Source: Litomosoides sigmodontis | Taxonomy: Eukaryota; Nematoda; Chromadorea; Rhabditida; Onchocercidae | Length of the DNA stretch: 64,000 nucleotides | Assembly: GCA_963070105.1 (NCBI GenBank) | Contig: OY718806.1 | Location: forward strand, 3,679,865 to 3,743,864 | Direction of reading: 5' to 3' | Part shown: in pieces, positions 47,017 through 58,752 of the stretch | How positions within the stretch are numbered: position 1 is the first letter of the stretch | How the letters are laid out: the number at the start of each line of letters is the position of its first letter | The notes under the pieces: generated by a model | What the model was told of the DNA's origin: nothing | What the model saw: the letters and a program-made list of their open reading frames with translations, nothing else | Databases searched by the model: none | Translations under genes and position numbers: made by a program

Positions 47017-49771
47017 TTATAGATACAGAGTGGCAATTCTAAGGGATAGAAGAAAACTTAGTGCACTACCCACAAATAAAATTTCCATAAAAATGAGAAT
47101 GGAAGACACACAGTAAAACCAAAAGCATGAATAATGATTTAAAGTTCTTTCCTTTGACACAAGTTTATTTCTGGTTATAATTTCGCATAAAAGAACATGA
47201 CCGGCTACTTCGGATTTGTATAAGGATACTTACATTAGTACAATAGCATCAACGAAACTAATCCATTCCATACGGAATGTGTTTGCACCACGCTCGATTC
47301 TGGGATTCATCTTAATGATCAACCCAGCAAGAAATTCTTAGTATGGTTTTGAGAACACGTCGTGCTTCAGATTTATTGCTGACACTACTCACACTGTTTA
47401 GTCACGTTTAACGCATTATTATATTAACAAAAAAGCAGAAAAGATCCAAATTCAAAAAAATTGAAAATGACGCACTTTTATCCGGAAAAGGCTAGAAGTA
47501 CTAAAATTTAGAATCAAAGCCGATCTGAGTTTTAAATAAATATGAAACTTTCATACTACAGAGCAAATCAAACTTATATCTTCAACTAATCCAATGTTAT
47601 AAGGTTCCATTATTTAATCACTCAAAGATTTTTTCCAAAACATAGGGGGTTCACAATAATGAAAGCAGAAAAAGTGCTTCATCATGAAATGTGAATACAA
47701 CATGTTACGTAGTTTTAACTAAAATTAAATATGTAGCGTTGTCTGAAATGGGAGAGTATTGACAATTTTCGACCAACTGTTAATCTGAAATGATTTTTAA
47801 AACATTTGCAGAAATGAGACATGACTAACTAACTTCGATGTTCACTGGTTTCAAAGTGAAATAAACCCGAACAAGTAAAATAATGAATAAATTAATGTCT
47901 GCAAATAGATAAATGGTGAAATCAAAATTTTCATATACAACATACGCTTACCCAACTGCAAAACCGATTGCAAGTGTGACCAAATTTGTTACCAGATAAA
48001 GCACCAGTGCACGACGTCCGTTGCCACTGTTGATGCCCAGTAATCCACTAAAAGTCCATCGACCTTCTGCAAAAAGTCAAATTAAATTTCTTATGTACAC
48101 GATCCTCAAGTAGATGAGAAAACCAGTAATAAGTTTATATTTGTATGAAGTAATTCGTACGAAATCCCATGCTATCCTTCCCAAATAATTTATAGATACA
48201 GTGGAGCAGAGCAGTGAGATTTTTGAATGAAAACACAAATGTAATGCCTGGAGACAAAGGAATACATTCTTCAACATCCTTTTCATTTATCGATATCCTT
48301 ACTTAACTCTCAGATCTCGAACTAACTAACTTCCAGACCTAACTAACTCTCAGATCTCAGAGATACAAAAATATCTCAGATAAAGGAGTACAACAACCGT
48401 AACGCTGAAATTAATGACATGCTTATCCAAATCGTATAAAAGAATAAACAAAAACAAAATTCCCTACCCTGCCCAATATATGTGACCTTTTTGCATCTGC
48501 ACATGTGCACACCATCATCCTCAACGCTTAATTCCTCATCCTCTTCACAGCAGCTGCTTTGAGTAAGGTCTCCGACGTCTAATCCAGGTACAAGGCTATT
48601 TGGCGGCGTCGACATTTCTGTTTCCACTGGTGATGGGGCTTGAGGACCACTGAAAATTTTATGCTAACTAAAATAATAAAAACCAAATTCAGTTGTAAAT
48701 GTATAGAATCAAAGTATATAGAACGATAATGCATTTCAATCAAATAACGATAACTGAGAAACCAGATGATTTGGAATGTAAAACCAATGATTTGGAATGT
48801 AAACTAGACGGTTAAAGATGTCATATTCTCCTGTACAGCATTTCCCAGTTCTAACTCTAATTTCATTTTTTAGCAGACCCAAAATTTTAACTGAACTAAC
48901 CCTCTCTGCACTTCCGGTCGACTATTGTAATCCTCCAACCATTCAGCTGTTCTCTTCGTCCCTTGAGCCAATCCAGTTATTCCAGTAGCTGTAACAGTAC
49001 AACGTCCTGGTCCATGACGATTGTAATACTGAACTCCCATTGGATTACCACCATGAACTTGTCCAGCATCAATAACCAGTTCAAATGGTGCACTGCGACC
49101 ACTGACCGGACTATAAAAACGTTTACAATGACACAAGAAAGAATACTCTCCTCTGAAATTATATGAGACATTTCCTTTTAACTATTCGGATACTTCAACC
49201 TAGTTCACCGGTTGTAAAGTTAACGCATAAATGGTAGAATATAATTCTAATGTTTAAGTAAAATATGTAGGTACGTAATAATTACCTCAGTCGACTGAAA
49301 GGACTACCACTGCCTCCGCCAACAACGACAGGCGTATTTTCAGTGCTCATGACCACTCCGTCATTATCCACCATTATCACGCTACCATTATCACCTCCGT
49401 TTATGCTAACCATTGATGCACGCGACGACGGGTTAGCCAATTCCACCCATGAATCCGCTTAAAAGCATGAATTACACATTAACAATGTATAAACTTCGAG
49501 AAAAAAAACAGGAAAAAAATCCTGATGACTGCAGCTAATTAAGGAATATTTAAGTATCTGTAGACTTAAATAAAGGAAAGTCCTCAGTTCCAAATTGCAC
49601 GTGCTTACTGACATTTGTTAGATTCATTATCGACATCATTTGGTAACTGCTGTTGTGGTTGCTGTATTGATCCAGCACTGTACAGTAGACTTTTATTAGC
49701 AACATCTTGTCCATTTCGCAAAACTTCCAAACGACTATCCATCGACCTCATACTCATGTTGCTCAGTCCAC
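47017..49771 (-). CDS. Unrecognised membrane protein with acidic Cys-rich linker (about 305 aa)
   Basis: Exon-like blocks: 49771-49609 (first ATG in frame at 49757), 49457-49286, 49110-48901, 48649-48468, 48066-47952, 47299-47234, 47038-47017 (TAA). From the second block on, all junctions keep phase. The junction between blocks one and two does not (two bases left, two needed), so a small exon is missing or one boundary is wrong. Order: a Gln/Asn-rich start, a Gly/Val region (VVVGGGSGSPFSRL), a possibly globular part (GRSAPFELVIDAGQVHGGNP, then GPGRCTVTATGITGLAQGTK), an acidic linker (SSCCEEDEELSVEDDGVHM), CRCKKVTYIGQGEGRWTFSG, a membrane segment (ALVLYLVTNLVTLAIGFAVG) and a second hydrophobic end (WISFVDAIVLIIATLYL). 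It looks like a protein anchored near its C-terminus with a large cytosolic part. I do not recognise the family. Confidence 0.6.
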
Positions 49772-52700
49772 CTGTAATAACGAATTGTAGTGTAAATTTA
49801 TTGGCAAGGGACGAATTCACAAGCTTCATACGATTGGATAAAGGGTGTTGGATAATGATACTGATGGATAAGAACTTAAATACTTCTAAGGCATTACCGA
49901 ATGAAAAAAATCCACCGGTATTTGTACTCCTACATAAAGACTCCTTCCAATATTCAGAAATGTAACACCACTATAGGTTAAACAAATTACACTTTATATA
50001 GCAAACAACTGCGTTGCTTATATATTTTCATATCGAATTGAGCTAAGGACATGCCAATAACTATTCATCGCTGAGAAACGATTATCAATGATAATAATCC
50101 TTCCGTATGTGCTAACCTTACCTTATACTGCAAAAAAGAGCAGCTGTCTTCTCAAAAAGCCCGCGATGTTGTGATCGAAACCGTTTTGTTTAATCCACTG
50201 CAAATTAAGCTATCAGTAGTTCAGATGAGTGAAGATGCAGCATTACATTATAGGGCATTAGCTGCTCAGCTTGGTTAATGTGTAACGAACGTCAACAACA
50301 GAAACACAGAATTGTCAATCCCCTACCAGACAACCTCTCCGCCACTTTTACGCTTTTGTCACCCACTTCTGCAGAGAAAGAGAGAGAGAGAGAGAAAATT
50401 TGGTAAGAGTCAGTGCACAAATGGACTTCACAATACTTCTTTATATTTCTTCCCGCAAACAGAAATGGATCTAGTTACCATGTTTCCAGATATACACTGT
50501 GAATAGTTGCATAGTTAAATACTCTCCTTCCTTAGTTCAGGCACCTCTACGCGTATTGTTTCTTCATAGTCTTGGTGAATGACAAGCGCGAGAAGGAATG
50601 AAATTGGGCAAATAATAACTTAGTTTTATCAGTACCTGGTTTTATATCATTAAAAGGAAATCAATGAGGAAAACAATCGATTGAAAACGGGACAGGAAAA
50701 AGTAATGGCATAAGAATTGTTAGCTCAAGTGATATACCTTTACGCGAATCAATAAATACCGTTCCGGTAAACCTCAGAGCCCCCTAATCCATAGCGGGCT
50801 GAGAGTGGATGGAATTGATATGTAATGGCTGGAGGAGTTTCAGGATGCAACCCATGACACGGCCGATCTACAACGACCCATCTTCACTCCTCTCCTTCCA
50901 CTTCTACTGACTCTCATAACAACTATGAGACACTGGAAGAGTGGCGCAGTTTATTGATTTCTGGCCATTCTGCATCCTGCCGAGAGTGGTAAAAAATGGC
51001 GGCTTTAAGTGGATGACTGGTGGTTGATGAGCCGGTTCTTTCACAATACAGCTGGCGTTCTTTTAAACGTTTGCCTTGCTAGACAGCAGTCAATTAGGTA
51101 GTGCAGGGCATCGGCCAAACTTTCCACTACAGCCTAGACCATCTGTGTAAGTCACAGAGGAAGAGCTGGGATCACGTGACTTGCTGAAACAACCGTGAAG
51201 AACTCCTCCTGCTCGACAAAATCCCCTGTATCTAACACTAAACCAAATTGCCGATCGCTAACCAAACATGCACAAACTAAACAGATCCTAAAACTAAATT
51301 AGACGGTCCTACACCTGATTCGCAATGCAACTTTGAGTCTTAGAATCAAAGTTCGATTGCGGCGCTGTCGATATGGAGGAAGTTTAGGACGATAACGCGT
51401 GTAGGAGAGAAGAATGATGGGTAGTTTTTTCAACCTTGTCGGTGATTTTTTTCTTCTAAGCATTCTTCTGCCGAACACGTGAAGAACACAGCCACAAAAG
51501 CTTTGATGAATGTGCAGATGATAATTGAAAGAACAGATACTTTGAATTTTCAGGTAAGTCGACCAACACACACGTACAACAGCTAGTTAACCAGTGAACA
51601 GTGAAGACAACTGCACTCCAACTGAACAAAACTTTCTTTTGGTTACCGTGAAACTATCGGACATGACTGGCTCTACTCCGTTGCTCTCCATTCTCAACAG
51701 CATTGCGACGTGCGAGATATCTTCAGTGTGCCTCTTTTTTCCCATTTCCTTCCCTTGTAAGTCACGTAATCAACATTGGCATTAACTCTAGATAGAACCT
51801 CCGGATGATAAAGTTTATTTTAAATATAATCTCCTTTAAAACAGCTCCTGATCTGCCCATCCACCTAACTAATTATACATTCACATTCATCTTTTCAAAT
51901 GGCTATTTCAATTATACATTCATACATACGCGCCACCTAATTTCATATAAGCTAAATAACAGGAACGCGGTATTATTGAAATAGCCAATTGAAAAGATGA
52001 AAAACTTTATATGGAAAAAAACTTTATATTTACATTTATATGGAAATATCAAGTCTGCAACACTGACCCGAATCGTTGTTGGAAGAGTTCACAAAATAGA
52101 TGAATTCAAGTATACAGTGGAAAGAAACGGTAATGGGTAAGCATATTAAAGAGAACTTATATACATGGTCATGCAAACGAGTCTAAACTATGGAATTTAA
52201 AAATAATTTTTTCCAAAAAACAAATTGAAAGCGTTTATGTGATGTGTGCATCTCGTTGAACAGTGCTACAGTATTTTTCTCCGTTCCATGGTTTGCTCAC
52301 TTACGTGCTCGTACAGTAAACAAATATGGACAAAAAAATTTCTCTGAAAAATATCGACAACGAAACATCCAGAAGATACTCACGCTAACTGACTAACTGA
52401 AAAGAATGAACTGAAAGCTGTGGCACGTAAGCGTATACGATGGTTGAAATGACATGTACTAACTTTCAGGAGACTCCTACTACCAGTTCCTTCCCAATTT
52501 AGAAGAGGTATTGCATTTCTGAATGATAAATTGAAACGTGCAATCAGCATGAATAACATGTGTTCGTTTTCGTATGATAAATTTCAGTGTCTTCTATCGG
52601 TTCTAGTTTTTAACTTGGCAAAAGTTCTGTATAATGTGCAACTCTTTCTGAGAACAGTCCAACACGCTGAATAGATTTATAAAAATTTTTTTCACGAATA

Positions 52701-53729
52701 ATTAGAGGTTATTTAGCAACTAAAGGTTGCCCAAAGAACTTCATGATTAAAGTGCAAATGATATCCCAGATATATCCAGTTCACAAGTCTGATAACGCTT
52801 TATTTTCATGTTTGAAAATCGTATATTGAACACTGAACATAGTAGGGAATGTTTTTAATTCGGAGAACTATCATTATAGAAATTATTGGGACATGTTGGT
52901 TATGTTGGTCATGTTAAGATGTTAAAATTTCAATTAATCACTACAGCAAGAATGGCAAACAGTGAGTCATTCTAAATTTTGCTCTCTCAAGAGACACAAA
53001 CCTTGCTATCCTCAGAAAAGTTACGACGCTGTGCTAAGTGTTTCCTTATCGCTCTCATACTACTACAATGATAATGGAGGAAGGTAAATTATACTAAGGC
53101 AAGTACATCAAGAACAAATATATATCAAGAACATGACGGAAATTACCTTTTACTAGTATCAAATGATTGTGGATGAATAATACTCAGCTTTTCCTGGCGT
53201 ATTCCAGAAGAGAAAACTGGAGTAGAAAAAACTGTGAGAGAAACGAGCAACTGATCGAAAATTCTGTCATAATTTCTCTCTGCTTGAAAATATAAACTGC
53301 TCCTCAAAAGTAAACGGAAAAGACTGCTACATAACAACGCCTTAAACACCCTGCACAATATTTTTCCTTAGCTGTGCACCACCAATCGATTTGTGGAAAA
53401 ATTAAGGACCTTACAAGTTTTGCACATCGACTCTCCCAAATTGCATGTGACGACGTAACAGATAACAAGTAGGAACAGAATAATGGATAGAAACTCTTTT
53501 TCATTTTTAAAAATAAATGTCATAGTGATTATTGACGTTCGTGCCATTTATAATGAACACCGTATCAATGAGCAACTCCAATCTAAATATCAACTGAACA
53601 ACACCTTCCTATAAAGTGGCGAGACTGCACACCACCACCCCAATGCTTTGCTCCCAGTCTATTCTCTTACGTAAGATTAATGCTTTCTCATTTAAATAAA
53701 CATCCCAAGTTGTTTTGCATTTCATTGTT
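49772..53729. other. Gene-poor region
   Basis: No gene supported. Contains a GA run (about 50376-50395), a GC-richer patch around 50780-51230 and an inverted repeat at 51888-51999. Confidence 0.45.
51888..51999. repeat. Imperfect 25-bp inverted repeat, 62-base spacer
   Basis: Arms 51888-51912 and 51975-51999 are reverse complements with one mismatch in 25. It has the form of a small foldback or MITE end pair, but no target-site duplication was identified. Confidence 0.8.
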
Positions 53730-54077
53730 TTATCCTTGCTCCTCGTTATATTTGTTTGGCAACGAGAGAAATTCCCCCCTTCCTACAGCATAATTAACCA
53801 TCTCCCTCAACGTACCGGAAAATGGCTTAAGCACGTGTTCATGAGCACCGCACTTTACCACTACTGGCTCGGCCGCCTTGAGTAGAAGCGAAAGGTGCGT
53901 GTCCGATCTGATTTTTTGTTTTCTCGGAAACGCTGATTTGGCATTGTTGGAAGACGTGACACAGTGCAGAGGGACGAGTACGACGGCTGCTATTCCAAAC
54001 TTTCTCTTAGTTGACTTACTTATGACCTCTCTTATGCTTCCCTTCATGTCAGCTGTGGTTAGATTAAATGACTTCAA
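53730..54077 (-). CDS. Unrecognised open frame, 105-115 codons
   Basis: Open from 54077 to TAA at 53730; the first ATG gives 105 residues beginning MKGSIREVISKSTKRKFGIA. It later contains LLLKAAEPVVVKCGAHEHVL and REMVNYAVGRGEFLSLPNKY, with a composition that looks coded and a GC level above its surroundings. No domain recognised. Just upstream, a second short frame on the same strand (54268-54131, starting MDTTGRFVVCLLISN, 45 codons) is open, and a third frame across 54180-54118 ends at GTAAGC. The intron needed to join the latter would be only 34 bases, which is too short. The set may be a worn mobile-element fragment or a real small gene. Confidence 0.3.
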   Translation of the reverse strand: MKSFNLTTADMKGSIREVISKSTKRKFGIAAVVLVPLHCVTSSNNAKSAFPRKQKIRSDTHLSLLLKAAEPVVVKCGAHEHVLKPFSGTLREMVNYAVGRGEFLSLPNKYNEEQG

Positions 54078-54268
54078 ATAAGTCTGAGTAAAAAGGCGTC
54101 TGTCTGGAGCCGCTTACCTCACTTCTCTGACTACTCGAACGCATCACGTGGAACTGAACCATTCCGTCGTATGATTTCTCGCCCGATGATAATGTCTCTA
54201 AAGTCCCCACAAGGTTCGACCGGGTTACTGATTAGCAAACACACAACAAACCTTCCAGTAGTGTCCAT

Positions 54269-55233
54269 CGACTAACATTAATATTTTTGTGCGGAGAGAA
54301 AGGGCTAAGTCAGTTTAAGTCTAGCTGTGGAGTCAGTGAATAAAGTTTTGGTTGAAGCTAGTAGATTGAATCAGCATTCAGCATTTGATTGCCGGTCTCC
54401 GTTATTTTTGTGGTGTAGAGTTGGGGGATAGTGGAATCGTTATTCGTCATCTCGACTAATTTTTGTGTAAGACGAGCTTACGAAATATTTAGACTAGATC
54501 GTCGAGTCCTTTTGTTATATGGCAAATATCCCGAGCAGCAGCTGTTATTTGTTATATCATTCTGTTCGTTTTGCATATCACGAAGTACAATGGAATGCGA
54601 AAGAGGAATTAAAGAGAGAGAAAGAGAGGGAAGCGATGAAATGTAGAATTAAAAAACTAGTGGGAGATTCACTTGTCGACATCATTCTGTTGCATGCATT
54701 AGCAGAACCAACTGTCCGCACTCATCCTTGAACATCTTGTTGATGCCCGTCCTTGATTACGTTTCATTTTGCAGAATTCGCTTTGGTTTGATTTGAAATT
54801 TGTTTGGTTCATGGTTATTGACCAGAAGTGGGATGCTGCTTTTATTTACTTGTCATCCATGTCCGATTTTCGTTTTTGGCTTTCCTTCCAATTCCTATCA
54901 ATACTAAGCGAAACGTAACGGTTCACTTCATAAGCCCACTTGATAATATCTGTTCAGCATTTACTTCGCTATACGACACGACCTTGCAATGTTGAGATTG
55001 TAGTGTTTTTATTAAAAGATCCGTTTAACTTGTTTTTCTTGGGTGTTCATACTTTAAGTGTCCTAACATTTTCATTAACCTTACAAGATTAGCCAAATAT
55101 TTGTTTGTGTGCCATTATGATTTCTGGACAGTTGTGTATTATTGTGTATTGGTCGAACACATGAGACCCAATACAGAATTTTGCAGACTTCAAGCGTTTT
55201 TAGAAGAAGAGAAGAAGGTAATCAGTGCTGAAA
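54269..55233. other. Upstream region of atlastin
   Basis: No coding segment supported. A short GA-rich run lies at about 54612-54640. An AATAAA-containing stretch at 54340-54346 is on the plus strand. Probably promoter and 5' leader of the atlastin gene. Confidence 0.4.
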
Positions 55234-58200
55234 ATGGCAGAAATAATGACAGAATCCACTGCTGCTGCACTAAATTGGAGAAGAAAAGGTGACAGTAACA
55301 ATGTACTAACCGATGCCGAATTCGAACAATCGAAGGATGAAGTAGTAGAGGAGGTGTATCATTGTTGATTATATTACAAAATCTAAAAATCTCGAAATTG
55401 ATAATGTTCTTTTCATATCAATGTAAGACCGTACTTTTACCCTTTTTCTCATATGCGTAAATATATTACTGGTGTGCATATTTTATAGATTCCTTTGAAA
55501 AATGTTACATAATTTAGTAATCATTTTTTTGGCTTCAAATTTCAGATGTTGAAATCATTTCCACTGCCTGACCGTCCAGGTCCAGTGCAGATCATTGAAA
55601 CTCTTGATGAACAGCACCAATTTCGTTTAGATGAAGGAGCACTTGAAAAAGTTCTTTTGAGTGAAGATGTTATCGACAGGAAGGTACTCTTCAAGCATGC
55701 TAAACCTCGTAATTGATAAAAAAAAGTTGAGTTATTAAATAAATGAAAAAAAGCTAAGTCGATAGTTCTGCTGTTTCCATGGGCGTCTTACCAGTAGTTT
55801 TCATTTATTTCATAAATTTAAAGTTTTTAAAATTCGTTATCACAGAAAAGACGAAATTCTTCTGGGAGTCGAATAAAATTAGCAATTTAAGATTCGGTTT
55901 GTATCCATACAAGTATAAATTAGTGTGCAGGTATCTGTAATCAGTGTGGCGGGCACGTTCCGGAAAGGAAAAAGTTTCCTTCTGAATTTTTTTCTACGTT
56001 ATTTGGGTGCTTCTGAGGAAAAGCGACGCTCTGGAGATTGGATTTATGGTGGTGATTATTTGGATGGATTTAGTTGGCGAGGAGGTAAGTGGATAAGTTT
56101 GGGGTGTTTATAGCTTGCAAAACGAGTGAATGGAAACTCAGCTTTGTGTTTTCAGGTAGCGAACGTGAAACTAGTGGTATTCTAGTATGGTCCCGACCAT
56201 TTATTGTGCGCAATCGAAATGGTGAAGAAACAGCTGTTATATTGATGGATACTCAGGGAGCTTTTGATAGCCAAAGTACCGTAAAAGATTGTGCTACAAT
56301 TTTTGCCCTTTCAACTATGATTTCTTCTTTGCAGGTCCGCATTTTTTCAACTTTTACAGTGTTTGTCGATGTTATTTTTAATGAATGTTAAAAAAAAAAC
56401 TAAAAAAAAACTTCTTTCCGACACTTAGGATTTTTTTGTTACAGATTTACAATTTGAGTCAAAATGTGCAAGAGGACGATTTGCAACATTTACAGCTGTT
56501 TACCGAATACGGCAGGTTGGCACTAGAAGACGCATCAGCGAAACCATTCCAGGTTAGAGAAAAATATTTCTTGAATTTTTAACATCACCATGGAGTTTTT
56601 TTAATTTCAATATTATTTCGCATAATAAATCTTACAATTTTAGTCACTGTTATTCTTAGTGCGTGACTGGAGTTTTCCATATGAAGCAGAATATGGCTTC
56701 CAAGGCGGTGAACGATTGCTTGAACGTCGTCTTCAGGTACATAGCATAGTTTTTAACTTTTAATTCGTTTCTCAAAAGTTTAAAGCTAAATAAAAAAAAC
56801 CAGCTTATAGGTTTCCGAGAAACAACATCTAGAGTTGCAACAACTGCGGCAGCACATCCGTTCATGTTTTGAACAGATATCATGTTTTCTTATGCCTCAT
56901 CCTGGACTTCGAGTCTCCACAAGTCCAGTTTTCCGTGGGCAAATAAGTGGTAAGAACGAAATTTTTTCACCTACTCTCTCTTAAACTTTTACACTTAAGT
57001 GTTTCAATTGGTTTCTCTCACAATAGGATGGTAATAAAAGATATAATTCGTTAACTTTTTATGGTCTGAACTTCTGAAATATTGTTTCCTACTTCAAGTA
57101 ACGAGATCGAGTTTCGTGAGATTAAGGCATTAAATTATAGATATTGAAAATGAATTTCAACAACAATTACGTTCTTTTGTTCCACGCTTGCTAGATTGCA
57201 ATAATTTGGTATTAAAGCGAATTAATGGCCGGGAAATAACTTGTCGCGAACTTGTGGAATACTTTAGGGTGAGCGTTTCTCTTTTTTAACTTTGATTAAA
57301 ATTTGTATTCGTGCAAAAAATTTGATAACATGATGAAGAAAACGATTGTTATTTGCAGGCCTACATGACTATATTTCAAGGCGAGGATTTACCAGAACCA
57401 AAATCAATGTTGATGGTTTGCTATTTGTTTACTTTTTAATAAGAGATGAAAGTTGAACATATTAAAAAGTCCAAGGTTTCAAAACAAAATTTTTTGGGAA
57501 TATTTGCAAGGTACGAATAAGGCAAAATAAGGTAAAATGAAACAGGTAAAAATCAACTGATTTTATTTATTTGAAGGCTACAGCGGAGGCAAATAATTTG
57601 GCAGCAGTCTCAACTTCTAAAGCGCATTACGTGAGAAGAATGGAAGATGTGAGATTTTTTAGTTTTCTGTAACAAAAATTCGCGGTTGGTTTTTAGGCCG
57701 TGATTTTACTTAAGACCAATACCTTATGATTTGTTAGTTACAAATTTTTGCCTTTTTGAAATTTCTACACTGCTATGACTCTGTATTTTGTTTAGAATCT
57801 CTTTTACAGATCTGTGGTGGTGACGCACCCTACATGAGTTCATCAGACTTAGCAGCAGAGCATGAACGGTGTTACAATGAAGCAATTAAACTATTTAAAG
57901 CTACGAGAAAAATGGGTGGAGCAGGGTTTTCCGAACAGTTCTTAGAACGGCTGCGTATTGATATTGAAGCATGTTTTGTTTTTTTTGAAGACTATATGAA
58001 CAACGAACAAGGCACATTGGCAAAATAATTCATGGGTTAGTGCATCTATGTTCTAACTTTTACAGGAACAGTACGAGAGTTTCATTAAAGTGAACAACAG
58101 TAAAAATTTGTTCAAATCGATGCGAACGCCTGCCGTATTGGTAACATTTATGATCGTAGATTATGTGCTTCAAGAATTTCTCCAATTAATTGGTCTGGAT

Positions 58201-58752
58201 ACCATCGCAAGCATATTTTCTATTGCACTCTGTTTCGGTTAGTTGGTTTCACGAATTTTAAATGTTGCAGTGAATTTTTCATTTTTCACATTTTGTAGTG
58301 GACCAATTTATTTCTAATTTCATAAACTATGTAGTTTGAATTTTTCAGCTGTTTTTTCACTGAGTGTATGGGCTTACTCAAAGTATAGCGGTAATTTGAG
58401 AAATATTGGTGCTATGGTTGACAATGCAGTTACATGGGCATGGATTAATTTTTTGTCATCATTGACTCAAGAAAGCATGCATCGTGCTGTTGCTATTGGA
58501 CATAGATTAACGCAGGTTATACCGCTCATATATTCATTTTTTTGCTACTCATTTTAGTAGAAGAAAGGCGGTTAAATCCTAGTGAAATATATGCTCATCT
58601 GATTTCGTATTAGCAATTAAATGTCAAAGGTTATTTCAGTATGCTAAATATAAGCTAAACTTCTAGTTAAAAGTTAACTGGACTTTCAGAATGGCACAGC
58701 ACTGCACGGGAGGCATACAAGTGATCGAAAAGATAATAAAAAGAATTCTTGA
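55234..58752 (+). CDS. atln-1: Atlastin, ER membrane-fusion GTPase (585 aa)
   Basis: Dynamin-superfamily GTPase that tethers and fuses ER tubules. Exons: 55234-55353, 55546-55683, 55931-56084, 56156-56334, 56445-56552, 56644-56736, 56811-56949, 57141-57268, 57359-57415, 57577-57648, 57810-57977, 58066-58237, 58349-58515, 58690-58752 (TGA); all in phase, total 585 codons. Start ATG 55234 opens [20 protein letters not shown]. Motifs: P-loop [28 protein letters not shown] (switch I); [13 protein letters not shown] (switch II); [30 protein letters not shown] (the RD specificity motif). The three-helix middle domain includes [20 protein letters not shown] and [18 protein letters not shown]. Two membrane segments form the hairpin ([20 protein letters not shown] to IFSIALCF, and [13 protein letters not shown]); the C-terminal amphipathic helix and a basic tail follow. 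The GTTTTT donor ending exon 11 is weak. Confidence 0.95.
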
